Below are positions 8,673-16,660 of a DNA stretch of 64,000 nt, one piece after another (positions within the stretch are counted from its first letter, which is position 1; every line of letters starts with the position of its first letter). The notes beneath the pieces are model-generated. The model ran no database searches. It was not told the DNA's origin and saw nothing but the letters and a program-made list of their open reading frames with translations. Both the position numbers and the translations under genes were made by a program. The stretch comes from Curtobacterium sp. MCSS17_007. Lineage in GTDB: Bacteria; Actinomycetota; Actinomycetes; Actinomycetales; Microbacteriaceae. The stretch is taken from contig NZ_CP126257.1 in assembly GCF_003234175.2 (NCBI RefSeq), forward strand, positions 2,480,001-2,544,000, written 5' to 3'.

Positions 8673-10196
8673 CTAGAACCCGCGGTCGAGACGGTGCCAC
8701 GCCTGCTGCAGGCGGAGCTCGTCCTGGAACGCGCGGGCGGTCGTGTGCTCGTCGATGACGAGGAACTCGGTGCCGACCATCGTCGCGAGGTCCTCGACGA
8801 CCTGCAGGCCGACCGCGGTCGTCATGACGGTGTGGTGGGCGGCGCCGGCGGTGAGCCACGCCTCCGCGGCGACCGGGAACGACGGACGCGGCTCCCAGAC
8901 GGCACGGCCGACGGGGAGCATCGGCAGCGCCTCCGTGGGCGGCACGACGTCGACGACGTTCGCGGTGAGGCGGAAGCCGTCGCGGGTGTCCGAGAGTGCG
9001 ACCACGACGGCCTCGCCGGCGTCGGCGGTGAAGACCAGCCGGACCGGGTCGTCCTTGCCGCCGATGCCGAGCGGGTGGATCTCGAGGGTGGGCTTCGTGG
9101 TGGTGAGCGTCGGCGAGACCTCGAGCATGTGCGCGCCGAGGATCTTCTCGGCACCCGGGGTGAGGTCGTACGTGTAGTCCTCCATGAGGCTCGCGCCCCC
9201 GGGGAGACCGGCACCGGCGACGTTCATCGCGCGGACGAGCACGGCGGTCTTCCAGTCGCCCTCGGCGCCGAAGCCGTAGCCGTCGGCCATGAGCCGCTGG
9301 ACCGCGAGGCCGGGCAGCTGCTTGAGCGTGCCGAGGTCCTCGAAGTTCGTGGTGAAGGCGGCGCTGTCGTTCTGCTCGAGCAGGGCACGGAGGCCGAGCT
9401 CGATGGCGGCGCCGTCGCGGAGCGCGTCGCGGCGCGACCCGCCGTCACGCAGGTCGTCGACCACGTCGTACTGCTGGTCGTACTCAGCCACGAGTGCGTC
9501 GACCGCAGCAGTGTCCGCCGCGGCCGCGTCGACCGCTGCGGCCAGCTCGTTCACGGCCCAGGTGTTCACCTGCACGCCGAGCTCGATCTCCGCCTCGGTC
9601 TTGTCGCCCTCGGTGACGGCGACGTAGCGCATGTTGTCACCGAACCGGGTGAGCTTGAGCTCGCGCACGGCGGCGGCACCGGCGGCCGCGCGGGTCCAGT
9701 CGGACACCCGCTGCTGCACGCGCGGGTCGGAAACGTGCCCGACCGCGGTCGCGTGCCGGACGCCGAGACGCGCCAGGGCGTACCCGAACTCACGGTCGCC
9801 GTGCGCGGCCTGGTTGAGGTTCATGAAGTCGAAGTCGATGTCGCCCCACGGCAGCGCGACGTTCGCCTGGGTGTGCAGGTGCAGCAGCGGCTTCGTGAGT
9901 GCCTGCAGCCCGCCGATCCACATCTTGGCCGGGCTGAACGTGTGCATCCACGTCGTGACGCCGATGACCTTGTCGTCCGCGCTCGCCTCGATGAGGGCAC
10001 GGCGGATGCCGTCGGCGTCCTTGAGGACCGGCTTCCAGACGAGCTTCACCGGGAGCGCACCGGCGAGCTCCGCGTGCACGGCCTTGCTCTGCTCCTCGAC
10101 CTGGCGCAGGGTCTCCTCGCCGTACAGGCCCTGCGACCCGGTGAGGAACCAGACCTCGTAGCTGTCGAGGGTGGCCTGGGGGTTCACCTGCGTCAT
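8673..10196 (-). CDS. araA: L-arabinose isomerase
   Basis: The 507-residue cytoplasmic enzyme converts L-arabinose to L-ribulose. The start ([25 protein letters not shown]) is diagnostic of AraA, as are [15 protein letters not shown] and GEGDWK-like blocks; the conserved metal ligands appear as Glu in FGAEGDWKT and MEDYTYDL and His in LGAHMLEV and AHHTV. Length matches the E. coli enzyme (500). The ATG overlaps the araD stop (ATGA). Confidence 0.97.
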   Translation of the reverse strand: MTQVNPQATLDSYEVWFLTGSQGLYGEETLRQVEEQSKAVHAELAGALPVKLVWKPVLKDADGIRRALIEASADDKVIGVTTWMHTFSPAKMWIGGLQALTKPLLHLHTQANVALPWGDIDFDFMNLNQAAHGDREFGYALARLGVRHATAVGHVSDPRVQQRVSDWTRAAAGAAAVRELKLTRFGDNMRYVAVTEGDKTEAEIELGVQVNTWAVNELAAAVDAAAADTAAVDALVAEYDQQYDVVDDLRDGGSRRDALRDGAAIELGLRALLEQNDSAAFTTNFEDLGTLKQLPGLAVQRLMADGYGFGAEGDWKTAVLVRAMNVAGAGLPGGASLMEDYTYDLTPGAEKILGAHMLEVSPTLTTTKPTLEIHPLGIGGKDDPVRLVFTADAGEAVVVALSDTRDGFRLTANVVDVVPPTEALPMLPVGRAVWEPRPSFPVAAEAWLTAGAAHHTVMTTAVGLQVVEDLATMVGTEFLVIDEHTTARAFQDELRLQQAWHRLDRGF

Positions 10197-10903
10197 CGCA
10201 TGGCTCCTTCGGGGTTCTGTCCGTAGACGTTCTGGTAGCGATCGAAGAGTCGATCGATGTCGTCGGGGGCGATCGGCACGAGCGCGCCGCCCTGCTTCGC
10301 GATGTGCACGGTACGAGCGACGTCCTCGCACATCACCGCGGCCTTCACGGCGTCCTTCGCGTCCTTGCCGATCGTGAAGACGCCGTGGTTCTGCATGAGC
10401 ACGGCGCGGCTCCGGTGACCGGCGAGCGTCTCGACGATGCCGCGGCCGATCGAGTCGTCGCCGATGATCGCGAACGGACCGACCGGGATCGGTCCGCCGA
10501 ACTCGTCCGCCATCGCCGTGATGACGCACGGGATCTCCTCGGCGCGGGCCGCCCACGCCGTGGCGTACGTCGAGTGCGTGTGCACGACGCCGCCGACCTC
10601 GGGCATGTTCCGGTAGACGAATGCGTGCGCGGCGGTGTCGGACGACGGGCCGTGCGCGTTGCCCCAGCCGTCGGCGGGGACGCCGTCGAGGGTGCAGACC
10701 ACCTGGTTCTCCGGGGTCAGGTCGTCACTGGAGACGCCGCTCGGCTTGATGACGAACAGGTCCGTGCCCGGCACGCGCTGGGAGACGTTGCCACCGGTCC
10801 AGATCACCAGGCCGTAGCGGACGAGCTCGCCGTGCAGGGACGCGACGCGCTCCCGCGCGGCGGCCACCGCCGCCCTCGTCTCGTCCGTGATCGCTTCGGT
10901 CAT
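10193..10903 (-). CDS. araD: L-ribulose-5-phosphate 4-epimerase
   Basis: The 236-residue class II aldolase-fold protein turns L-ribulose-5-phosphate into D-xylulose-5-phosphate. It shows the zinc-binding [12 protein letters not shown] block, the early GGNVSQR phosphate-loop motif, the SSDDLTPEN segment and the later QNHGVFTIG His motif. Length fits AraD (231 in E. coli). It overlaps araB upstream and araA downstream by four bases each (ATGA), so all three are translationally coupled. Confidence 0.95.
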   Translation of the reverse strand: MTEAITDETRAAVAAARERVASLHGELVRYGLVIWTGGNVSQRVPGTDLFVIKPSGVSSDDLTPENQVVCTLDGVPADGWGNAHGPSSDTAAHAFVYRNMPEVGGVVHTHSTYATAWAARAEEIPCVITAMADEFGGPIPVGPFAIIGDDSIGRGIVETLAGHRSRAVLMQNHGVFTIGKDAKDAVKAAVMCEDVARTVHIAKQGGALVPIAPDDIDRLFDRYQNVYGQNPEGAMR

Positions 10904-12624
10904 GCGGCTGGTTCCTCCTCGGTCTGGAGGCGCGCCTCGACCACGTCGGTCGGCTCGCCCCGGTCGGTCGTCGCGTCCTGGTCGGCCGTCGCGCCGGTGC
11001 GCGTCGCCGCTGCCGCCACGTCCTGCACGGGCAGGGCCGCGCGGTACCGGGCGAGGTAGTCCTGGAAGCCCTCGACGTCGCGCTCCTCGGGCTCGGCCAC
11101 GTGCACCGCGTCGCCGCGGAACACCGTGTCGGCGAGGAAGTCCTCGAGCGGACGGTCGGTGTGCTCCAGGTAGGCGGCGAGGACCGCGATGCCCCAGGCC
11201 CCGCCTTCCCCTGCGGTCTCCTCGAGGGCGACCGGCACGCGGAGCGCGGCGGCGAGCAGGCGCTGCGGCGCACCGGGCGTGCGGAACAGCCCGCCGTGCG
11301 CGGTCATCCGGTCGACGGCGACGTCCTCGCCGTGCAGGACGTCCATGCCGATCGCGAGGGTCGCGAAGGCCCCGTGCACCTCGGAGCGGACGAGGTTGCC
11401 GAGCGTGAAGCGGGCGCCGGGCGTGCGCAGCAGCAGGGGTCGGCCGTCCTCGACGCCCGTGACGGGCTCGCCGGCGAGGTAGTTGAAGGAGAGGAGCCCG
11501 CCTGCATCCGGGTCGGCGTCGGCCGCCTCGGCCAGGAGGGTCGCGTACACGTCGTCGATGCCCACGGCGGCGGCGCCGGTCCGTTCGCTCGTCGCGTCGG
11601 CGAACCGGCCGAACACGCGTGCCCACGCGGCGATCTCGCTCGCGCCGTTGTTGCAGTGCACCATCGCGACGGCGTCACCGCTCGGGGTGGTGACGACGTC
11701 GAGTTCCTCGTGGGGTGTGCGGAGCGCCCGCTCGAGCACGACCATCGCGAAGATGCTCGTGCCGACGCTGACGTTGCCCGTCCGCGGGGCGACGGCGTTC
11801 GTGGCGACCATGCCGGTGCCCGCGTCGCCCTCGGGCGGGCAGAACGGGACGCCGGGGCGCAGCGTGCCGGTCGGGTCCAGCCATGCGGCTCCCTCGGCGG
11901 TGAGTGCGCCGGCGTCCTCCCCCGCGACGAGGACCTCGGGCAGCAGGGCGCGGAGGTCCGGGACGTGCTCGCCGAGCAGCTCCTGCGTGGTGGCGAGCAT
12001 GGCGGCGTCGTAGTCGCGACGACCGGGCTCGCCCGGGGCGCTCTCGACGGGGCCGGACTCGATCGGGAACATCCCGCTCGCGTCGCCGACGCCGAGGACG
12101 TCGCGGCCGGTGAGCATCCGGTGCACGTAGCCGGCGAGGGTGGTGATGCCGGCGAGCCGGGCGACGTGGGGCTCGTCGTCGAGGACCGCCTGGTACAGGT
12201 GCGCGACGGACCAACGCTGCGGCACGTTGAAGTCGAGCGCGGCGCTCAGGCGCTCGGCAGCGGGGCCGGTCGAGGTGTTCCGCCAGGTGCGGAAGGGCAC
12301 GAGCAGCTCGCCGTCCTCGTCGAACGCGAGGTAGCCGTGCATCATCGCCGAGACGCCCGCCGCACGGAAGGCCGTCGGGCGGACGCCGAACTGCCGCTCG
12401 ACGTCGGCGACCAGGTCGGCGTAGGCCGCACGGACCCCGGTCTCGACGGCGACCAGCGGGTAGGTCCAGCGGCCGTCGACGTACTCGTTCTCCCACTCGT
12501 GGGAGCCGCTCGCGATGGGGCGGAGCTGCTCGTCGACGAGCACGGCCTTGATGCGGGTGGAGCCGAGCTCGATCCCGAGCGTCGTGCGGCCGTCCTCGAC
12601 CAGCTGTCGGCGGTCGTCGCTCAT
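10900..12624 (-). CDS. araB: Ribulokinase (FGGY family)
   Basis: This 574-residue FGGY carbohydrate kinase would phosphorylate L-ribulose at C5 using ATP. Its N-terminal domain shows the ATP phosphate-loop GIELGSTRIKAVLVD, then MMHGYLAFD and FRTWRN; the C-terminal ATPase half holds NVSVGTSIFAM and GGLFRTPGAPQRLLA. It differs from the classic E. coli AraB N-terminus and resembles the xylulokinase-like ribulokinases of Actinobacteria, so the substrate call leans on the operon with araD and araA. It is the first gene of the operon and has two GTGAGCGCTCAC operators upstream. Confidence 0.88.
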   Translation of the reverse strand: MSDDRRQLVEDGRTTLGIELGSTRIKAVLVDEQLRPIASGSHEWENEYVDGRWTYPLVAVETGVRAAYADLVADVERQFGVRPTAFRAAGVSAMMHGYLAFDEDGELLVPFRTWRNTSTGPAAERLSAALDFNVPQRWSVAHLYQAVLDDEPHVARLAGITTLAGYVHRMLTGRDVLGVGDASGMFPIESGPVESAPGEPGRRDYDAAMLATTQELLGEHVPDLRALLPEVLVAGEDAGALTAEGAAWLDPTGTLRPGVPFCPPEGDAGTGMVATNAVAPRTGNVSVGTSIFAMVVLERALRTPHEELDVVTTPSGDAVAMVHCNNGASEIAAWARVFGRFADATSERTGAAAVGIDDVYATLLAEAADADPDAGGLLSFNYLAGEPVTGVEDGRPLLLRTPGARFTLGNLVRSEVHGAFATLAIGMDVLHGEDVAVDRMTAHGGLFRTPGAPQRLLAAALRVPVALEETAGEGGAWGIAVLAAYLEHTDRPLEDFLADTVFRGDAVHVAEPEERDVEGFQDYLARYRAALPVQDVAAAATRTGATADQDATTDRGEPTDVVEARLQTEEEPAA

Positions 12625-12652
12625 GTGTCCTCCCGAGACCTCGTCGTCCTGC

Positions 12653-12664
12653 GTGAGCGCTCAC
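12653..12664. promoter_or_regulatory. LacI-type operator O1 of araB
   Basis: A perfect 12-bp palindrome, GTGAGCGCTCAC, lies directly downstream of the -10 hexamer of the araB promoter, where a bound repressor would block transcription. The same 12-mer occurs at four other sites in the window, all at arabinose-linked loci. Confidence 0.85.
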
Positions 12665-12694
12665 ATACTGGCACGTGAGCGCTCACGCGTGCAA
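12665..12694 (-). promoter_or_regulatory. araBDA promoter
   Basis: On the minus strand a -35 TTGCAC (12694-12689) and a -10 CAGTAT (12670-12665) are 18 bp apart. One operator (12675-12686) fills the spacer and the other (12653-12664) follows the -10. The CAGTAT-plus-operator junction is identical to that of the ChvE-type transporter promoter at 17795-17812. Confidence 0.7.
12675..12686. promoter_or_regulatory. LacI-type operator O2 of araB
   Basis: This is a second perfect GTGAGCGCTCAC palindrome, centred 22 bp from O1 and sitting between the -35 and -10 elements. Two sites about two helical turns apart would allow two repressor dimers to bind on the same face of the DNA. Confidence 0.85.
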
Positions 12695-12731
12695 CGCGAC
12701 GGCGCGCCGCGGGCACCGGGCACCCGCCGAG

Positions 12732-12814
12732 GCTCCGCCGAGCGGGCAGCGGGCTCCCGCCGACGCTCCGCCGAGCGGGCAACGGGCTCCCGCCGACGCT
12801 CCGCCGAGCGGGCA
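12732..12814. repeat. 33-bp tandem repeat, 2.5 copies
   Basis: Units start at 12732, 12765 and 12798 (the last is partial, 17 bp). The first two differ at one position (cagc versus caac). Each contains the word ccgagcggg, which is also present in the 59-bp repeats just downstream. Confidence 0.85.
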
Positions 12815-12983
12815 CGATCTGTCACGCTCGGCACCCGTCGCCGACACATCTCGCCCGCTCGGTGACACGCAGGCGGCAGGTCTCGCCCGGTCGGCGGCCG
12901 ACGTGCCATCCTCGCCGAACGCCACCGAGCGGGCACGATCTGTCACGCTCGACACCCGTCGCCGACACATCTCACCCGCTCGA
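12804..12983. repeat. Pair of 59-bp direct repeats
   Basis: Copy 1 spans 12804-12862 and copy 2 spans 12925-12983; they differ at only a few positions. Each copy is itself flanked by short inverted words (cgagcggg at the left, cccgctcg at the right), so each could fold into a long imperfect hairpin. No coding function is seen. Confidence 0.8.
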
Positions 12984-13130
12984 CGGCACGCGCGCGGCAC
13001 GTCCTGCCCGCTCGGTGCCGAGGTCTCCACGGCGCTCCGGTCCGCCGGCTCGCTGGGCCCGCGCGCAGCCGAGCCCGCTCGACATCGGCGCGCGTCCCGG
13101 TGCCGCGACGCGCCGTCGGCGATCGTCCTC

Positions 13131-13179
13131 GTCGCACGACATGCCGTCACGCACGGAACTGAGCGGCATGTCGTGCGAC
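13131..13179. repeat. Family C intergenic inverted repeat, copy 1
   Basis: The arms are 13131-13146 (gtcgcacgacatgccg) and its exact reverse complement at 13164-13179, with a 17-bp loop. The same arm is found in another intergenic region at 16493-16543, so this is a dispersed family and not a chance hairpin. Confidence 0.8.
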
Positions 13180-13264
13180 CAGGACGCTTCGCGCAGCACC
13201 CGCGCAGCACCCGCGCAGCACCCGCGCGGCAGCCGGGCAGCGACCGCGCGCGCCGGCCGGCGGG

Positions 13265-14269
13265 CTACGCGCCGAGGGTGCTCTCTCGGACGACGAGCGA
13301 CGGGGTGACGGCCGTCGAGACCGGGCTCCCGCCGGCGACGAGCTCGAGCAGCGCCCGGCCGGCGATGCGACCGAGTTCGTCGAGCCGCATGTCGACCGTG
13401 GTCAGCGGCGGCCGACTCGCCAGCGCCAGCACGTCCCAGTCGTCGTAGCCGGTCACCGCGACGTCGCCGGGAACCGACCGCCCGGTCTCCCGCAGGCGGT
13501 CGCACACGCCGCGGGCGATCTGGTCGTTCCCGCACAGCACGGCATCCACCGCCGACGAGCCCCGGTCGAGCACGTCCACGGCCTGCCGCCCCCAGCGCTC
13601 GGACCACTCCCCGTGCATCGGCACGCCCACCATGCGGTCCCCGATCACCGGAACAGCCCCGCGCGCCCGGTCGACCGCGGACCGCGCGTCCTCCGGACCG
13701 GTGACGACGGCGACCCGCCGCCGCCCGAGTCCGAGCAGGTGCGCGGCCGCAGCAGCAGCACCGGCGGGGTCGTCGAGCGTGACCGACACGTCCGCCAGGT
13801 CGGTCGACGGGGTCAGTGCGTAGACGACGGGCACCGGGACCGGCACCTCGATCGGCGGACGGGCGTCGGCCGACCGACCGGTGACGATGATGCCGTCGAC
13901 GCCGCGGGCGACGAGCGACCGGAGGTAGTGGGCCTCGCGCACGTGGTCGTCGCGGGTGTCGGCGACCAGGACCATCATCTGGCCAGCCGACAGGGCGTCC
14001 TCGGCCCCGAGCAGCACCGGCATGGTGAACCGTCCGAACGAGTCGGTCGTGATCATGCCCACCGTGAACGTGCGGCCGGACGACAGCGCCCGTGCGCGCG
14101 CGTCACCGACGAAGCCGAGCTTGTCGGCGGCGTCCTTCACCCGACGACGGGTCTCGTCGCGCAGCTGCCCGGTGTCGTTGAGTGCCTTCGAGGCCGTCCC
14201 GATCGACACCCCGGCGAGCGCCGCGACGTCGCTGATGCGGACGGGCCGGGTGGTGTGCTCGACGGCCAC
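13265..14269 (-). CDS. LacI-family repressor, divergent from the GH127 gene
   Basis: The 334-residue protein has an N-terminal HTH and hinge (RISDVAALAGVSIGTASKALNDTGQLRDETRRRVKDAADKLGF, about residues 11-53) and a periplasmic-binding-protein-like sugar sensor domain. It starts with GTG at 14269 behind a GGAAAGGA ribosome site. It lies divergent from the GH127 gene, and the 16-bp palindrome at 14357-14372 in the shared gap is its likely operator. The inducer is probably arabinose or a beta-arabino-oligosaccharide; this is inference. Confidence 0.9.
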   Translation of the reverse strand: MAVEHTTRPVRISDVAALAGVSIGTASKALNDTGQLRDETRRRVKDAADKLGFVGDARARALSSGRTFTVGMITTDSFGRFTMPVLLGAEDALSAGQMMVLVADTRDDHVREAHYLRSLVARGVDGIIVTGRSADARPPIEVPVPVPVVYALTPSTDLADVSVTLDDPAGAAAAAAHLLGLGRRRVAVVTGPEDARSAVDRARGAVPVIGDRMVGVPMHGEWSERWGRQAVDVLDRGSSAVDAVLCGNDQIARGVCDRLRETGRSVPGDVAVTGYDDWDVLALASRPPLTTVDMRLDELGRIAGRALLELVAGGSPVSTAVTPSLVVRESTLGA

Positions 14270-14321
14270 GGCAACGTCCTTTCCGGCGGGGTGCTCCTGG
14301 AGAGCCTACCGCGGCAGCCTC

Positions 14322-14350
14322 TTGTGCACGCCTCGCGCCTGCCGTACCGT
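14322..14350 (+). promoter_or_regulatory. Promoter of the GH127 gene
   Basis: The -35 TTGTGC (14322-14327) and -10 TACCGT (14345-14350) are separated by exactly 17 bp. The predicted start of transcription falls at the left edge of the operator at 14357-14372. Confidence 0.55.
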
Positions 14351-14356
14351 CGGTCA

Positions 14357-14372
14357 CGGAAAGCGCTTTCCG
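14357..14372. promoter_or_regulatory. LacI-type operator of the GH127 gene
   Basis: This is a perfect 16-bp palindrome, CGGAAAGCGCTTTCCG, with the central CG pair typical of LacI-family sites. It differs from the GTGAGCGCTCAC operator of the other arabinose promoters, so it is probably read by the adjacent repressor at 13265-14269. Confidence 0.8.
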
Positions 14373-14407
14373 AACGGACGGCCGCCAGTCAGACGCAAGG
14401 AGGCGCC

Positions 14408-16477
14408 ATGACCACCACGACCGACACCACGACGGCCACCCCCGCGACCGCACGCCGCGCGCGCACCGCGACCCCGGCCCTCCCGACCGCCGGGGCGCAC
14501 CTGGCGTTCCGCCCGCTCCCCGCCGGCGATGCCCGCATCACCGGGGGCTTCTGGGCCCTCCGCCAGGACCGCAACGGACGCGACGCCGTCCGCAGCGGGT
14601 ACGAGCGCCTCCGCGACGCCGGCAACTTCCGGAACCTGCGGATCGCCGCGGGCGACGAGCAGGGCGAGGTGGTCGGCCCGGTCTTCATGGACTCCGACGT
14701 GACGAAGTGGCTCGAGGCGGTCGCGTGGGAGTACGGCCGCGCCCCCGCCCAGGACCTGCTCGACCTGCAGCGCGAGGTCACCGCACTGGTCGCCCGGGCG
14801 CAGGCCGAGGACGGCTACGTCGACTCCGTGCAGCAGGTCCGCGGGAACGGCGAGCGCTACGTCGACCTGAAGTGGAGCCACGAGCTCTACTGCGCCGGAC
14901 ACCTGTACCAGGCCGCCGTCGCGCAGCACCGTGCGACGGGCGACACCGGCCTGCTCGACGTCGCGACGAAGAACGCCGACCACCTCGTCGCCACGTTCGG
15001 TGACGGCCCCGGACAGACCGTGGACGTGGACGGCCACCCCGTGGTCGAGACGGGTCTGGTCGAGCTGTACCGCGAGACGGGGAACCGCGCCTACCTCGAC
15101 CTGGCGCACTGGTTCGTCGAGGCCCGCGGCCACGGCATCATCGAGCGCGCCGGCGGCGAACCGACGTACTTCTCCGACCGGGTCCCGGTGCGCGAGGCCA
15201 CCACCGTCGAGGGCCACGCGGTCCGTGCCGTGTACCTCGCCGCGGGTGCGGTGGACGTGGCGATCGAGACCGGCGACGCCGAGCTCCTCGCCGCGAGCGA
15301 GCGCCAGTTCGCCGACATGCAGGCCACGAAGGCGTTCATCACCGGCGGACTCGGTGCCCGCTGGGACTGGGAGGCGTTCGGCGACCCGTACGAGCTCCCC
15401 ACCGACCGCGGCTACGCCGAGACGTGCGCCGCGATCGGCGGGATCCAGTGGGCGTGGCGTCTGCTCCTGGCGACCGGCAGGCCCGTCTACGCCGACGCGA
15501 TCGAGCGGTTGCTGTACAACGCGTTCCTCGCGGGCGTGAGCCTGGCGGGCACGGAGTACTTCTACGTGAACCCGTTGCAGCACCGCGACGGCGCGCACCG
15601 GGACGAGAACCGCTCCCCCGCCCACGGTCGACGCGGCTGGTTCGACTGCGCGTGCTGCCCGCCGAACATCATGCGCACGTTCGCAAGCCTCGACGGGTAC
15701 CTGGCGACCGTGACCGACGGCGGCCTGCAGGTGCACCAGTACGCGACGGCCGACCTCGGTCCGGTGCGCGTCGAGACCGGCTACCCGCACGACGGCCGCG
15801 TCGTCGTCACGGTCACCGAGGACGGCCCGCTGGCACTCGGGCTGCGCATCCCCGCCTGGTCGGACACCACCACGGTGACCACCCCCGACGGCACGGCGAC
15901 GCCCGAGCCCGGCACCCTGCACGTGGTCGAGCGTGCGTGGACGGCCGGCGACGTCGTCGAGCTCGCCTTCGACACGACGCCGCACCGGTACGCGGCGGAC
16001 CCCCGCATCGACGCGGCGCGGGGCCAGGTCGCGATCGAGCGGGGCCCGCTCGTGTACGCGGTCGAGCAGGCCGACCAGCAGGGCTTCACCGTCGACGACC
16101 TGACGGTCGACCCCGACGCCCCCGTCTCCGAGGAACGTCGCGACGACCTGCTCGACGGCGTCGTCACGCTGCGCGTGTCCGGGCACGCCCCGGCGCGGCA
16201 CGAGCAGGCAGCGTGGCCGTACCGACGCGTGGACCGGCCGGGAGGCGCGACCCACCCCGCCGGTCCGACCACCGTCACCGACACCACCGGTCCGACGACC
16301 GCGGCCGGCCCCGCCGACGCAGCCCGCGACGACGACGCCACCGGTCCGACGACGGCGGCCCGCCCTGCCGACGCGGCCACGGGCCTCCAGGCCGTCATCG
16401 CGACCGCCGTTCCGTACTACGCCTGGGCGAACCGGGGCCCCGCGCCGATGCGCGTCTGGCTGCCGCTCGCCCGCTGA
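14408..16477 (+). CDS. Beta-L-arabinofuranosidase, GH127 family
   Basis: The 689-residue protein belongs to glycoside hydrolase family 127, which releases L-arabinose from beta-linked arabinofuranosides such as those on plant hydroxyproline-rich proteins. The (alpha/alpha)6 barrel shows the zinc/catalytic set: Glu338 and Cys340 in AETCA and the CACC motif at 414-417 (FDCACCPPN), which matches the numbering of the characterised bifidobacterial enzyme almost exactly. No signal peptide is seen, so it probably acts in the cytoplasm. The ATG at 14408 has AAGGAGG upstream. Oddly, the C-terminal beta-domain carries a low-complexity Thr/Pro/Ala/Asp insert of about 50 residues (from about 613). Confidence 0.93.
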   Translation: MTTTTDTTTATPATARRARTATPALPTAGAHLAFRPLPAGDARITGGFWALRQDRNGRDAVRSGYERLRDAGNFRNLRIAAGDEQGEVVGPVFMDSDVTKWLEAVAWEYGRAPAQDLLDLQREVTALVARAQAEDGYVDSVQQVRGNGERYVDLKWSHELYCAGHLYQAAVAQHRATGDTGLLDVATKNADHLVATFGDGPGQTVDVDGHPVVETGLVELYRETGNRAYLDLAHWFVEARGHGIIERAGGEPTYFSDRVPVREATTVEGHAVRAVYLAAGAVDVAIETGDAELLAASERQFADMQATKAFITGGLGARWDWEAFGDPYELPTDRGYAETCAAIGGIQWAWRLLLATGRPVYADAIERLLYNAFLAGVSLAGTEYFYVNPLQHRDGAHRDENRSPAHGRRGWFDCACCPPNIMRTFASLDGYLATVTDGGLQVHQYATADLGPVRVETGYPHDGRVVVTVTEDGPLALGLRIPAWSDTTTVTTPDGTATPEPGTLHVVERAWTAGDVVELAFDTTPHRYAADPRIDAARGQVAIERGPLVYAVEQADQQGFTVDDLTVDPDAPVSEERRDDLLDGVVTLRVSGHAPARHEQAAWPYRRVDRPGGATHPAGPTTVTDTTGPTTAAGPADAARDDDATGPTTAARPADAATGLQAVIATAVPYYAWANRGPAPMRVWLPLAR

Positions 16478-16492
16478 GGCCGGCCCTCCTCA

Positions 16493-16543
16493 GGTCGCAC
16501 GACATGCCGTCCACGGCCGCGACGGACGGCACGTCGTGCGACC
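16493..16543. repeat. Family C intergenic inverted repeat, copy 2
   Basis: The 20-bp arms at 16493-16512 and 16524-16543 pair with one mismatch and an 11-bp loop. It begins 16 bp after the GH127 stop and may act as its terminator. Further partial right arms (cacgtcctgcgacc) follow at about 16560 and 16602. Confidence 0.75.
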
Positions 16544-16660
16544 GGGACGAGCGCACGCGGCACGTCCTGCGACCGGGACCGAGACCGGGACCGGCGTGAC
16601 GGGCACGTCCTGCGACCGGGACCGGCGGCGACGCCGCGAGCGCGCGACCGGCGTCAGCGC

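Larger units (their letters stand above)
12687..13264. other. 578-bp repeat-rich non-coding region between araB and a LacI gene
   Basis: Open frames run through this stretch in several directions, but none has a ribosome site or a recognisable protein; their products are Arg/Ala/Ser-rich artefacts of repeats. It contains 2.5 copies of a 33-bp tandem repeat, a 59-bp direct repeat in two copies, many cgagcggg/cccgctcg words in both orientations, and a family C inverted repeat at 13131-13179. It separates the araB promoter from the 3' end of the LacI gene. Confidence 0.6.

Noticed and set aside
12732-12983. Possible CRISPR-like array
   Set aside because: Units are tandem without unique spacers, only 2-3 copies occur, and no cas genes are near.
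12675-13448. 257-codon plus-strand frame through the repeat-rich spacer
   Set aside because: Its product only mirrors the DNA repeats (repeated APADAPPSGQR), it has no ribosome site and it ends inside the LacI gene.
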